A DNA stretch of 8,599 nt from an uncultured Oscillospiraceae bacterium (GCA_934572355.1 CAKTKV010000065.1:1-8599), one strand, 5' to 3'; positions 1 through 5,648 are shown, numbered from the stretch's first letter. Numbers and translations are program-made. The notes: a model not told the origin generated them from the sequence alone.

Positions 1-2
1 CT

Positions 3-494
3 GGTACGGGGCTTAACAGCTCCCTGCTGCGCACGATGCTCTCCGTGCCGAACGTGATCGGCGTGAAGAACTCCTCCATGCCGATACAGGACATCGAGAT
101 GTGGCGCGACGAGGGCGCGATAGTCTTCAACGGCCCGGATGAACAGCTTCTCTCGGGGCTTGCGGCGGGAGCGGTCGGCGGCATCGGCGGTACCTACTCC
201 GTCATGCCGGAGCTGTACGAGCGTATATACGCCCTTGTCCGCGCCGGGGACATCATCCCCGCGCGCGCTATACAGGACGCCTGCTGCCACATCATTTATA
301 AGATGTGCTCAGGGCAGGGGAACATGTACGCTATGATAAAAGAGATACTCCGTCTGCGCGGAGCGCCGGATATCGGCAGCGTGCGCGCGCCGCTCTATCC
401 CCTTCAGCCGGGCGACGAGGCCATCGCCGCCTCCTGCGCCGCGGATATCGACGCCGCGATAGCGAAGTTCTGCGAATTAGAAACGGCAGAGTAA
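3..494 (+). CDS. nanA: N-acetylneuraminate lyase / DapA-family aldolase, 3' part
   Basis: The reading frame is open from the window edge, so the N-terminal half of this (beta/alpha)8 class I aldolase is missing; about 163 of roughly 300 residues are present. The stretch PNVIGVKNSS carries the Lys expected to form the Schiff base with the keto acid (pyruvate) substrate. Downstream, NGPDEQLLSGLAAGA followed by GGIGGTYSVM matches the sialic acid lyase pattern (NGYDE...GGIGSTYN) better than dihydrodipicolinate synthase, which has GVISVT-type sequence there. A role in splitting N-acetylneuraminate to ManNAc and pyruvate is therefore inferred; another sugar-acid aldolase of the family is possible. 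The C-terminal helices (KMCSGQGNMYAMIKEILRLRG) fit the family. No other sialic acid gene is in view, so context cannot settle the substrate. A hairpin terminator follows 38 bases after the stop. Confidence 0.85.
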   Translation, partial: GTGLNSSLLRTMLSVPNVIGVKNSSMPIQDIEMWRDEGAIVFNGPDEQLLSGLAAGAVGGIGGTYSVMPELYERIYALVRAGDIIPARAIQDACCHIIYKMCSGQGNMYAMIKEILRLRGAPDIGSVRAPLYPLQPGDEAIAASCAADIDAAIAKFCELETAE

Positions 495-532
495 GCTATA
501 CTCAAAAAATTGATACATTGATACATGGTGTA

Positions 533-564
533 AAAAGCCTTCCCCTTGAGGGGGGAAGGCTTTT
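533..564 (+). terminator. Rho-independent terminator after the aldolase
   Basis: A perfect 13-bp stem (AAAAGCCTTCCCC at 533-545 pairing with GGGGAAGGCTTTT at 552-564) encloses a 6-base loop. The AT-rich base of the stem supplies A and T tracts, so it could work in either direction. It separates the aldolase gene from the promoter at 608. Confidence 0.8.
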
Positions 565-607
565 GAGCCGTGCAGGTTCCAAGCGGCTTTCAATGCCCGC
601 TGTTGTC

Positions 608-636
608 TTGACATGGGCGGGGATTTTTGCTACGAT
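608..636 (+). promoter_or_regulatory. SigA-type promoter of the first hydrolase gene
   Basis: A perfect -35 box TTGACA (608-613) is followed by a 17-base spacer and TACGAT (631-636), a 4/6 match to the -10 consensus. Transcription would start near 643, giving a leader of about 87 bases before the ATG at 730. The leader can form two hairpins (669-689 and 688-707); the second contains the operator-like inverted repeat listed separately. Confidence 0.7.
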
Positions 637-687
637 ACGTATGCCATCTTAACTGCCGCCGAGATACGCGGCATTCTTGAAAAATGC

Positions 688-707
688 CGGTTAGCGTCAT
701 CTAACCG
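688..707 (+). promoter_or_regulatory. Inverted repeat, putative operator copy 1
   Basis: CGGTTAG at 688-694 and CTAACCG at 701-707 form a 7-bp inverted repeat with a 6-base centre, 23-42 bases upstream of the hydrolase ATG at 730. The gapped core CGGTTA-N4-CATCTAAC recurs at 3334-3351, upstream of the minus-strand hydrolase/dehydrogenase operon. It lies downstream of the predicted transcription start, so it could be a roadblock operator or an RNA hairpin. The regulator is unknown and is not obviously in the window. Confidence 0.45.
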
Positions 708-729
708 CGTAAAGCCGGAGGTATGCACC

Positions 730-1503
730 ATGCAGATATTTGAACACGGGCAGGAGCATGAGCGGACGCTGCTGTTCTTCCCCTGCACGGCGGAGCCCGT
801 ATGGGTGTTTGAGCAGACAATCGCGCTGCTTTCCAAAAAGTGGCACGTTTTCCAAGTCGTGTATGACGGCCATCAGCCTGAGTACCCCGGTGACTTTGTC
901 TCTGTGGAGCAGACTGTGGAGGAAGTAACGGCGTATCTGAAAGCCCATGGCGTCGCCCGGCTGGACGCGGCCTACGGCTGTTCCTTGGGCGGTGCGTGCC
1001 TGACCCGCCTGCTGGCGCTGGGAGAGATACCCGTCAGCCGGGCGATCATCGACGGCGGCATCACGCCCTATCAGTTTTCTTATCTGCTGCGCAGGCTGGT
1101 GCTCGCGCGCGATATTCTGTTCTTTAAGATCGCGGCAAACAGCCGCAAGGTTCTGGAAGCGGCGTTTCCCCCTGGGCGCTTCACTCTTCCCGGGCATGAC
1201 CCCGTAAAGGAGTATGACGCCATGGAGAGCTACCTCAAAACCTATTCCGACCGGACTATACGCAATGTCTTCTGGTCGGGCAACAACTTTGCCCTGCCTG
1301 ATATTCCCGCTGAGTGCGGCACGACCCTTGCCTATTGGTACGGCGAGGACGAGGAGCATGATCGCCGTGGCAACATCCGCTTTATCGAGCGCTATTTCCC
1401 GCAGGCGCGCATCCGCAAATTCCCGAAAATGGCGCACGCGGAGCTTGTCATAATCCACCCGGAGGAATTCTGCCGCTATGCGGATGAGTTTTTGATGGGG
1501 TAA
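730..1503 (+). CDS. Alpha/beta hydrolase (257 aa)
   Basis: This is a probable cytoplasmic serine hydrolase of unknown substrate. The nucleophile elbow GCSLGG puts the catalytic Ser at residue 85. WYGEDEEHD (about 203-211) is where the acidic triad member is expected, and H236 in FPKMAHAELV is the likely catalytic His. The usual HG oxyanion motif near residue 17 is replaced by FFPCT, which is unusual for an active esterase. No signal peptide is seen. The start at 730 is chosen because GGAGG (717-721) lies 8 bases upstream; the frame is open back to 613, but that part is leader sequence with no good ribosome binding site. The gene resembles the minus-strand hydrolase at 2536-3282 in triad spacing and C-terminal sequence and is probably its paralogue. 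It ends at a bidirectional terminator shared with the convergent operon. Confidence 0.9.
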   Translation: MQIFEHGQEHERTLLFFPCTAEPVWVFEQTIALLSKKWHVFQVVYDGHQPEYPGDFVSVEQTVEEVTAYLKAHGVARLDAAYGCSLGGACLTRLLALGEIPVSRAIIDGGITPYQFSYLLRRLVLARDILFFKIAANSRKVLEAAFPPGRFTLPGHDPVKEYDAMESYLKTYSDRTIRNVFWSGNNFALPDIPAECGTTLAYWYGEDEEHDRRGNIRFIERYFPQARIRKFPKMAHAELVIIHPEEFCRYADEFLMG

Positions 1504-1514
1504 TATGAAAATGC

Positions 1515-1547
1515 AAATCCCGCTGTGAAATGACCACAGCGGGATTT
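1515..1547. terminator. Bidirectional terminator between convergent genes
   Basis: A perfect 13-bp stem (AAATCCCGCTGTG at 1515-1527, CACAGCGGGATTT at 1535-1547) has a 7-base loop. It has A/T runs on both sides and sits between the ends of the plus-strand hydrolase and the minus-strand dehydrogenase, so it probably serves both. Confidence 0.85.
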
Positions 1548-1569
1548 CCTATAACATTCTCGTCGTCTG

Positions 1570-2502
1570 TCAGGGCTGCTCAAGATAGCTTCCTGTGTCC
1601 TTTTCCAGCTCCTGCCATACCGGGTATTCCGTCCCAGTTTTGTCAAAGAACTTTTTCAGGTCACGGTTCAGCGCGCTCATTTCGCCTATAGCGTTCATGG
1701 CATGGTCGGCGGCGCAGAGCTTGCCGAGGCTCGTCGCGCACATGAGCTTGAAGAAGCGCAGGCAGGTCTTGCGGTATGCCGCGCCCTCAAATTCCTTGTC
1801 GTCATCCGGAAGTATCTCGTGCCCGGCGTTCCTTATGGCGCGGTATCCCTCGATGTTGGCGTCTATCAGCCGGTTCAGGTATGCCGTGTCGTGCTTGATC
1901 TTTCTCAGGTCGCCGTCGGTCTTGTAGCACGCGAAGGCCACGGGGACAACGAACGCCGCGTGGCACAGAAGATAGTCGCCCATGTTCGGCTGGTAGACCA
2001 CCTTGAATTTCATCCCGTCAAATATCTGCCTGATAAGCTCCTCATTTGACGGCGCGCTTGCAAGCTGGCCGATGGTGATTTTCTTGAGGTCGATGGACGC
2101 GACGTAGTCACGCTCGCGGTGCCCCGCGGAGAGCGCAAAGGCGAAGAGCACGTTCTTCTCCGGCAGCATGGCGGCGATCTCTTCCGCGCGCACATCGTTG
2201 CCGACGAAGACGATGTTCTTTGTCAGATTCGTGCGCAGAATATCCATGATAGAGCCGACCTGCGTATAGCGCATGACGACAAAGATGACGTCATATTGAT
2301 CCTCCGGCTTGAGCTCAGTCACCACCGGGATGCGGGTGACCGACATGCGCGGTGAAAACTTGTCCTTTATCCGCAGACCGTTCTTCTGTATCTCCTCCGC
2401 CCAAGCGCCGCGCGCAAGCAGGGTAACGTCCTTTCCAGCGCGGAACAGGTTCCTCGCAAGATTGCAGCCGATAACGCCTGCGCCGAATACTAAAATCCTC
2501 AT
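1570..2502 (-). CDS. Ketopantoate reductase-like NAD(P)-dependent dehydrogenase
   Basis: This 310-residue protein has an N-terminal Rossmann fold: MRILVFGAGVIG carries the GxGxxG motif at residues 7-12, and R31 in LLARG is placed as in PanE for binding the NADPH 2'-phosphate. It has the family's usual length and two-domain layout. VMRYTQ (about 76-81) and GND (101-103) match the PanE segments that hold the substrate and the active-site Asn. In the C-terminal domain, however, the helix that carries the catalytic Lys in E. coli PanE (K176) reads DYLLCHAAFVVP (176-187). By eye, the Lys aligns with Leu and a second Asn with Ala. A true 2-dehydropantoate 2-reductase is therefore doubtful; oxidation or reduction of another hydroxy/keto acid is more likely. 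A GGAG site lies upstream of the ATG. The gene is second in an operon, 33 bases after the hydrolase stop. Confidence 0.88.
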   Translation of the reverse strand: MRILVFGAGVIGCNLARNLFRAGKDVTLLARGAWAEEIQKNGLRIKDKFSPRMSVTRIPVVTELKPEDQYDVIFVVMRYTQVGSIMDILRTNLTKNIVFVGNDVRAEEIAAMLPEKNVLFAFALSAGHRERDYVASIDLKKITIGQLASAPSNEELIRQIFDGMKFKVVYQPNMGDYLLCHAAFVVPVAFACYKTDGDLRKIKHDTAYLNRLIDANIEGYRAIRNAGHEILPDDDKEFEGAAYRKTCLRFFKLMCATSLGKLCAADHAMNAIGEMSALNRDLKKFFDKTGTEYPVWQELEKDTGSYLEQP

Positions 2503-2535
2503 AGTAAAATCTCCTTATTTCTATAACTGCTCATT

Positions 2536-3282
2536 TCACTTGTTCATGAACTGCGTCAGCTCTTTTGCCAGCAGCTCCGGATGGTTGATGATGCCGCCGT
2601 GGCCGAAGCCCTCAAAGCAGCGGACTGTCAGCTTCGGGTACGCCTGACGCAGCAGCTCGATGGCCTTTTTCATGTGCCCCTCTTTTTCGCCGTACCAGCA
2701 GGCGACGTCAGCCGACGGCTGCACCGGGAAAGCAGTGCGGTAGAGGTACAGCCCCGCCGCCCATGTCGCGCGGACGGATTCAAGGCTTATCTTATCCGGA
2801 ATGCGGCTCATCATGGTTTGCATGCCCTGCTCCGTCTGCCCCATGAAGCGCAGCGCCCATGCGGGCATCATCTTGTCCCGTGCCGTCTTGTACTGCTTCT
2901 GCGGCATTATCTTTAGTATCAGCCCATTCAGCACGCCGAAGTCCAGATACTCTGGCCCGCTGAGGATCATGTGCTCTATCAGCACATTCTGGGAGGACTT
3001 CAAAAGCACAGCCGGCCCGCAGCCGAGGGACTCGGCAAACAGCATGTCCAGATGCCCGCCGAGATTGGCGAGGATATAGTCCTCCAGCTTGTCCGCCTGA
3101 GCCTGAGCCGTTGTGTAGGTCGTGCTTCCCGTGCCGTCGAAGCCGTCAAAGCTCACGGCGTAGACGGAGTAGTCCTTTTCCAGCAGCGGTATAATATCCT
3201 CAAACTGCCGCCAGCACATGAGGTTGCCGTGCAGCAGCATGACGCTTTTTCCCTGCGCGTTTCCGAAATGCTTTATCTCCAT
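2536..3282 (-). CDS. Alpha/beta hydrolase (248 aa), first gene of the operon
   Basis: This is a probable cytoplasmic serine hydrolase with the alpha/beta fold. LLHGNLMCW (16-24) is the HG oxyanion-hole segment. AESLGCG (83-89) is the nucleophile elbow with S85, with Ala instead of the first Gly of GxSxG. WYGEKEGH (197-204) holds the acidic residue, and GFGHGGIINHPE (225-236) holds the likely catalytic His, H228. The substrate is not recognisable; the family includes esterases, lactonases and C-C hydrolases. The start is supported by GGAGG (3292-3296), 9 bases before the ATG. It is followed after 33 bases by the reductase-like gene, so the two are probably co-transcribed and act on related compounds (inference). 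It shares Ser85, the WYGExE loop and the His-x7-HPE ending with the plus-strand hydrolase at 730-1503, which points to duplication. Confidence 0.9.
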   Translation of the reverse strand: MEIKHFGNAQGKSVMLLHGNLMCWRQFEDIIPLLEKDYSVYAVSFDGFDGTGSTTYTTAQAQADKLEDYILANLGGHLDMLFAESLGCGPAVLLKSSQNVLIEHMILSGPEYLDFGVLNGLILKIMPQKQYKTARDKMMPAWALRFMGQTEQGMQTMMSRIPDKISLESVRATWAAGLYLYRTAFPVQPSADVACWYGEKEGHMKKAIELLRQAYPKLTVRCFEGFGHGGIINHPELLAKELTQFMNK

Positions 3283-3333
3283 TGTTATACGCCTCCGTGT
3301 ATTTAGTCTTTGAACTTCAGGCAGAAGTCACAA

Positions 3334-3363
3334 CGGTTAATTGCATCTAACTGACACCGGTTA
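3334..3363 (+). promoter_or_regulatory. Putative operator copy 2 upstream of the hydrolase/dehydrogenase operon
   Basis: CGGTTA-N4-CATCTAAC at 3334-3351 repeats the sequence at 688-705 with identical spacing. It contains GTTA (3336-3339)-N8-TAAC (3348-3351), followed after another 8 bases by a third half-site, GTTA (3360-3363). The centre of the pair is about 61 bases upstream of the ATG at 3282. I could not recognise a convincing -35/-10 pair for this operon; the operator probably overlaps or abuts the unseen promoter. Confidence 0.4.
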
Positions 3364-3459
3364 AAAAATCCCACCGAGCTTCTCCCGCAGGACGGTGATA
3401 TCTTTCAGCCGTATTGTAGCACCAGCACCGCCTTTTTGCAAGATGGCATTCTCAATTGA
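3361..3459 (-). pseudogene. Possible short gene remnant (32 open codons, no start)
   Basis: On the minus strand, a frame closed by TAA at 3361-3363 reads SIENAILQKGGAGATIRLKD and ends LREKLGGIF. Its composition looks coding-like, but it has no ATG or GTG start, no ribosome binding site, and an upstream in-frame stop at 3460-3462. I do not recognise the family. A run of 32 open codons can arise by chance, so this is only a possible tail of a decayed gene in an otherwise gene-free gap (3283-3528). Confidence 0.15.
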
Positions 3460-3472
3460 TTATTGATAACCC

Positions 3473-3501
3473 ACGGGCGGAACCGCCGAGGTTCCGCCCG
3501 T
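3473..3501 (-). terminator. Terminator-like hairpin after the lipoprotein gene
   Basis: A perfect 11-bp GC-rich stem (ACGGGCGGAAC at 3473-3483, GTTCCGCCCGT at 3491-3501) with a 7-base loop lies 27 bases beyond the lipoprotein stop. No clear T tract follows on the minus strand, so intrinsic termination is plausible but not certain. The adjacent 3501-3518 holds a 9-base sequence, TATATGCTG, twice in tandem. Confidence 0.55.
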
Positions 3502-3528
3502 ATATGCTGTATATGCTGTTATACCTGC

Positions 3529-4434
3529 TCAGGCCTTCTCACGGGCAAAGGTAATGTCGCCTTCAGTCAGTCCCTCTCCGCTCATAGAGAAGGTGTCGCT
3601 GCCGGTGTCGTAGGCGGCAGTCTCAGATTCGGTGCCGAAGGTAAGGGTGATATCGCCGTTCTCGACGTTATACGCGCCGGTGAAGCTCATCGAATCATAT
3701 ATCGATACGAGCGTGTCGCGGGAGACGAGGGTATCAAAGTAGTCCCCGATGGTGATTCCGGACTCGATAGCGAATACTTCATCGATGTCGGAGGTGCCGT
3801 AATATGCCTCCACGTCCTCCATTGTAAGGCCGTTGTCGGCTATCGACTGACGCAGGGAGTCCTCCACCGTTATCTGGAAACCGTCCTTGAGAGCAGCAAG
3901 AAACGGGTCGACAAATGCGGAGGCATCGTAGCCCAGAATGAATGTTCCGCTGTCAGTGAACTCGGCTTTGAGCACGAGGACGCAGCTGCTGAAATCGCAG
4001 TTGGCGGATAATGCGGCAACATCCATGCTCCCGGAGAGCGCGTCAAAAACAGCCTGCACGAGCTCTGCTATATCCACATTGCCGGACACCCATTTGCCGA
4101 CGAGCTTTGCGCTGAGTATATGATCGTCGCAATCCTGCTTTAGCTGGGCTGAATTCTTGTAGCTGCCGAGCTTATCGAAGAGACCGGCGGCAGTCTCGTA
4201 ATCCTCGCTGTCATAAGCGGCCTTCGCCAGCTGATAGCCGCATTCGTCGGCAAGCTCTGCGCTGTCCTTATAATCGCCGAGGGCGATGTACATCTCCTGC
4301 GCGGCGGCGTAGTCACCGTTGTTCTTGAGCTTTTCGGCCTTCTTGTAGTCGATCATGCTGCACCCGGCGGCGCTGAGCATAAAAGCGGCTATGAGCAGTA
4401 TGGACAATGTTTTCTTCAGCTTATTCACGGTCAT
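3529..4434 (-). CDS. Repeat-containing lipoprotein (301 aa)
   Basis: This is a predicted membrane-anchored, extracytoplasmic lipoprotein. The N-terminus has KLKK, a hydrophobic stretch (about 9-22) and a lipobox SAAGC with the acylated Cys at residue 25. Residues 30-102 hold two tetratricopeptide-like helical repeats of about 38 residues: GDYAAAQEMYIALGDYKDSAEL, then EDYETAAGLFDKLGSYKNSAQL. This DYKDS type is common in Clostridia. From about residue 110 (LVGKW) a mixed domain follows, ending in beta-rich sequence with YNVENGDITLTF and GDITFAREKA; this resembles small lipocalin-like barrels, but I cannot assign a named family. The start at 4434 is preferred over the in-frame ATG at 4503, because the -10 box (4483-4488) lies between them and the signal peptide begins naturally at 4434. 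Its Shine-Dalgarno (AAAGG) is weak and very close. Function is unknown. Confidence 0.85.
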   Translation of the reverse strand: MTVNKLKKTLSILLIAAFMLSAAGCSMIDYKKAEKLKNNGDYAAAQEMYIALGDYKDSAELADECGYQLAKAAYDSEDYETAAGLFDKLGSYKNSAQLKQDCDDHILSAKLVGKWVSGNVDIAELVQAVFDALSGSMDVAALSANCDFSSCVLVLKAEFTDSGTFILGYDASAFVDPFLAALKDGFQITVEDSLRQSIADNGLTMEDVEAYYGTSDIDEVFAIESGITIGDYFDTLVSRDTLVSIYDSMSFTGAYNVENGDITLTFGTESETAAYDTGSDTFSMSGEGLTEGDITFAREKA

Positions 4435-4482
4435 CTTCCTTTCTCTGTGTCTGATTGTACGGTTTCCGAAATACCTAATTTT

Positions 4483-4511
4483 AATATACCATGAGGCGAA
4501 CAAAAAAGCAA
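4483..4511 (-). promoter_or_regulatory. Extended -10 promoter of the lipoprotein gene
   Basis: Read on the minus strand, TTGCTT (4506-4511) is followed by a 17-base spacer and TATATT (4483-4488), which is preceded by TGG, an extended -10 element. The -35 box is weak (3/6) and lies inside the hairpin at 4503-4531. The start of transcription would be near 4476, about 40 bases before the ATG. Confidence 0.6.
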
Positions 4512-4531
4512 ACCTAAAAGGCTTGCTTTTT
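4503..4531. terminator. Hairpin with A/T flanks, possible bidirectional terminator
   Basis: AAAAAGCAA (4503-4511) pairs with TTGCTTTTT (4523-4531). Inside, after one mismatch, CCT pairs with AGG around a 3-base loop. The T run makes it terminator-like on both strands, yet no gene ends here: both neighbours diverge from this gap. It may insulate the two promoters, or act as a palindromic protein site over the lipoprotein -35 box. Confidence 0.4.
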
Positions 4532-4648
4532 ACATATTTATTTAGGCTGCCCTTTGGTCAACAATTCCGGCAGCTATCGACATGAAAGTGAATGCGTGGT
4601 AAAATAATAACAAAAAGTTATATGGCACTTTTTACATTTTTTGCCGTC

Positions 4649-4654
4649 TATAAT
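4649..4654 (+). promoter_or_regulatory. -10 box of the DUF218 gene
   Basis: A perfect TATAAT lies 33 bases before the ATG at 4688, with transcription expected to start near 4661. The sequence upstream is AT-rich, but no good -35 hexamer sits at 16-18 bases; TTTACA at 4631-4636 is too close (12 bases). Activator dependence or a weak -35 is possible. Confidence 0.5.
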
Positions 4655-4687
4655 AGAGAAAGGTAATAAAGATAAGGAGGCGGCGAT

Positions 4688-5464
4688 ATGAAACACAGCC
4701 GCGTTATAAATATTCTCATACTGATCTTCGGCATCCTCTGCCTGCTGTATTATTTCGGCATGGGCTTTGCCGTGCGTTTCGGGCAGTCGCTGCTGTTCCT
4801 GTGGCTGCTGGCAGGACTTGCGTGCATCGCGCGCTTTGTGATCTTTGACCGCAGCTTTCGCACCGGAAAGCCGCTCCCGTTTTCGGACAGGCTCCTGAAG
4901 ATAGTGCATATCTGCCTTGCCGTGGGCTTTGCGGTGTTCGTGTTCGCGGAGTGCTTTATCTGCTCGGGCGCGTTTGTGAAGCCCGAAGATGGGCTCGACT
5001 GCATAATCGTCCTTGGCGCGAAGGTCAACGGCACACAGCCGAGCGGCGCGCTTGCGCAGCGGATCGACGCTGCGGCGGAGTATCTCATGTCTAACCCCGA
5101 TACTGTCTGCATCGCCTCCGGCGGGCAGGGTGACGACGAGGGCATCAGCGAGGCCGAGTGCATCCGCCGCAACCTCGAAAAGTACGGTATCGACCCCGAG
5201 CGGGTGCTCATTGAGGACAAGTCCACCAGCACGCTGACCAATATCGAGAACAGCCTCAAGCTGCTCCCGGCAGGGGCGGAGAACATCGGCATCGTCACGA
5301 ATGACTTTCACATCTTCCGCGCCCTCGCGACGGCGCGGCACGTGTCGGCGCTGAGCTTCAGCGGCATACCGGCGTCCTCCACGGGCTACGGCTTCACGCA
5401 CTATGCTCTTCGTGAGTTCTTCGCCGTCGGCGTAGGACTTATCAAGGGCGAGCTCAGTTTCTAA
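4688..5464 (+). CDS. DUF218 / YdcF-family membrane protein
   Basis: This 258-residue protein has three predicted membrane segments (about 6-24, 33-52 and 72-93), followed by a DUF218 domain, which likely lies outside the membrane. The domain motifs are DCIIVLGAKVNGTQPSGALAQR (104-125), ASGGQGDDEGISEAE (143-157), EDKSTSTLTNIENS (176-189) and VTNDFHIFRA (203-212). All four are typical of the YdcF/SanA/ElyC family. Members affect envelope integrity and peptidoglycan precursor metabolism in E. coli, but the reaction is not established, so the role here is unknown. The start is firm: AAGGAGG (4674-4680) lies 7 bases before the ATG. It is a single-gene unit, divergent from the lipoprotein and followed by a hairpin. 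Confidence 0.93.
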   Translation: MKHSRVINILILIFGILCLLYYFGMGFAVRFGQSLLFLWLLAGLACIARFVIFDRSFRTGKPLPFSDRLLKIVHICLAVGFAVFVFAECFICSGAFVKPEDGLDCIIVLGAKVNGTQPSGALAQRIDAAAEYLMSNPDTVCIASGGQGDDEGISEAECIRRNLEKYGIDPERVLIEDKSTSTLTNIENSLKLLPAGAENIGIVTNDFHIFRALATARHVSALSFSGIPASSTGYGFTHYALREFFAVGVGLIKGELSF

Positions 5465-5483
5465 TAAATACTATATTGCATGC

Positions 5484-5517
5484 TTTGCAGTCTGCCGCAA
5501 ACCCGGCAGACTGCAAA
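5484..5517 (+). terminator. Hairpin terminator after the DUF218 gene
   Basis: A perfect 14-bp stem (TTTGCAGTCTGCCG at 5484-5497, CGGCAGACTGCAAA at 5504-5517) with a 6-base loop starts 20 bases after the stop. The plus strand has no T run after it (AATTAT follows), so termination may be partial or may work better on the other strand. Confidence 0.6.
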
Positions 5518-5551
5518 ATTATACGCGTATAACTTTGTGTAATTTGTCCAA

Positions 5552-5580
5552 TTTAATTCCCAGTAATCTTATGGTATATT
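5552..5580 (+). promoter_or_regulatory. Extended -10 promoter of the isc operon
   Basis: TTTAAT (5552-5557, weak -35), a 17-base spacer and TATATT (5575-5580) preceded by TGG make an extended -10 promoter. The 13 bases ATGGTATATTAAA also occur in the lipoprotein promoter on the other strand. The leader to the TTG start at 5649 would be about 62 bases. Confidence 0.6.
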
Positions 5581-5622
5581 AAATTTGTAGGAATTAAGGC
5601 AATGCCTCAAAATTCCGGGAAT
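5553..5622 (+). promoter_or_regulatory. Putative Rrf2/IscR operator array
   Basis: TTAATTCC (5553-5560) and GGAATTAA (5590-5597) form a perfect 8-bp inverted repeat that brackets the -10 box. Two more half-sites follow at AATTCC (5611-5616) and GGGAAT (5617-5622), plus a small palindrome, AGGC-AAT-GCCT (5597-5607). GGAATT half-sites are reminiscent of sites described for Rrf2-family regulators in Firmicutes. The position over the promoter suggests repression by the iscR product, which is an inference. GGAATT (5590-5595) and AATTCC (5611-5616) could also pair in RNA as a hairpin. Confidence 0.45.
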
Positions 5623-5635
5623 AATAATCCGCAGA

Positions 5636-5640
5636 GGAGG
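5636..5640 (+). promoter_or_regulatory. Ribosome binding site fixing a TTG start
   Basis: GGAGG at 5636-5640 lies 8 bases before TTG at 5649. The next in-frame candidate, GTG at 5655, would be 14 bases away, and the ATG at 5653 is out of frame. The resulting MNVTSKGRYALR aligns exactly with the usual family N-terminus (MKISTKGRYALR). Confidence 0.75.
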
Positions 5641-5648
5641 GGTCATTC

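Noticed and set aside
511..526. Direct repeat TGATACAT twice after the aldolase stop
   Set aside because: The two adjacent 8-base copies are too short and isolated to support an attachment site or mobile element; no integrase or transposase is present.
613..729. N-terminal extension of the first hydrolase from the ATG at 613
   Set aside because: The ATG at 613 overlaps the -35 box TTGACA, lies upstream of the predicted transcription start, and has no ribosome binding site. The ATG at 730 has a well-spaced GGAGG and gives the expected hydrolase N-terminus.
697..1458. Minus-strand open frame opposite the first hydrolase
   Set aside because: It has no recognisable domain and no ribosome binding site, and lies fully within a gene with a clear catalytic triad.
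3501..3518. Tandem TATATGCTG repeat as a possible repeat array
   Set aside because: There are only two 9-base copies beside the lipoprotein terminator, with no spacer structure or further units.
4435..4503. Lipoprotein start at the upstream in-frame ATG at 4503
   Set aside because: The -10 box TATATT lies downstream of that ATG, and the extension would put 23 residues in front of a normal lipoprotein signal peptide.
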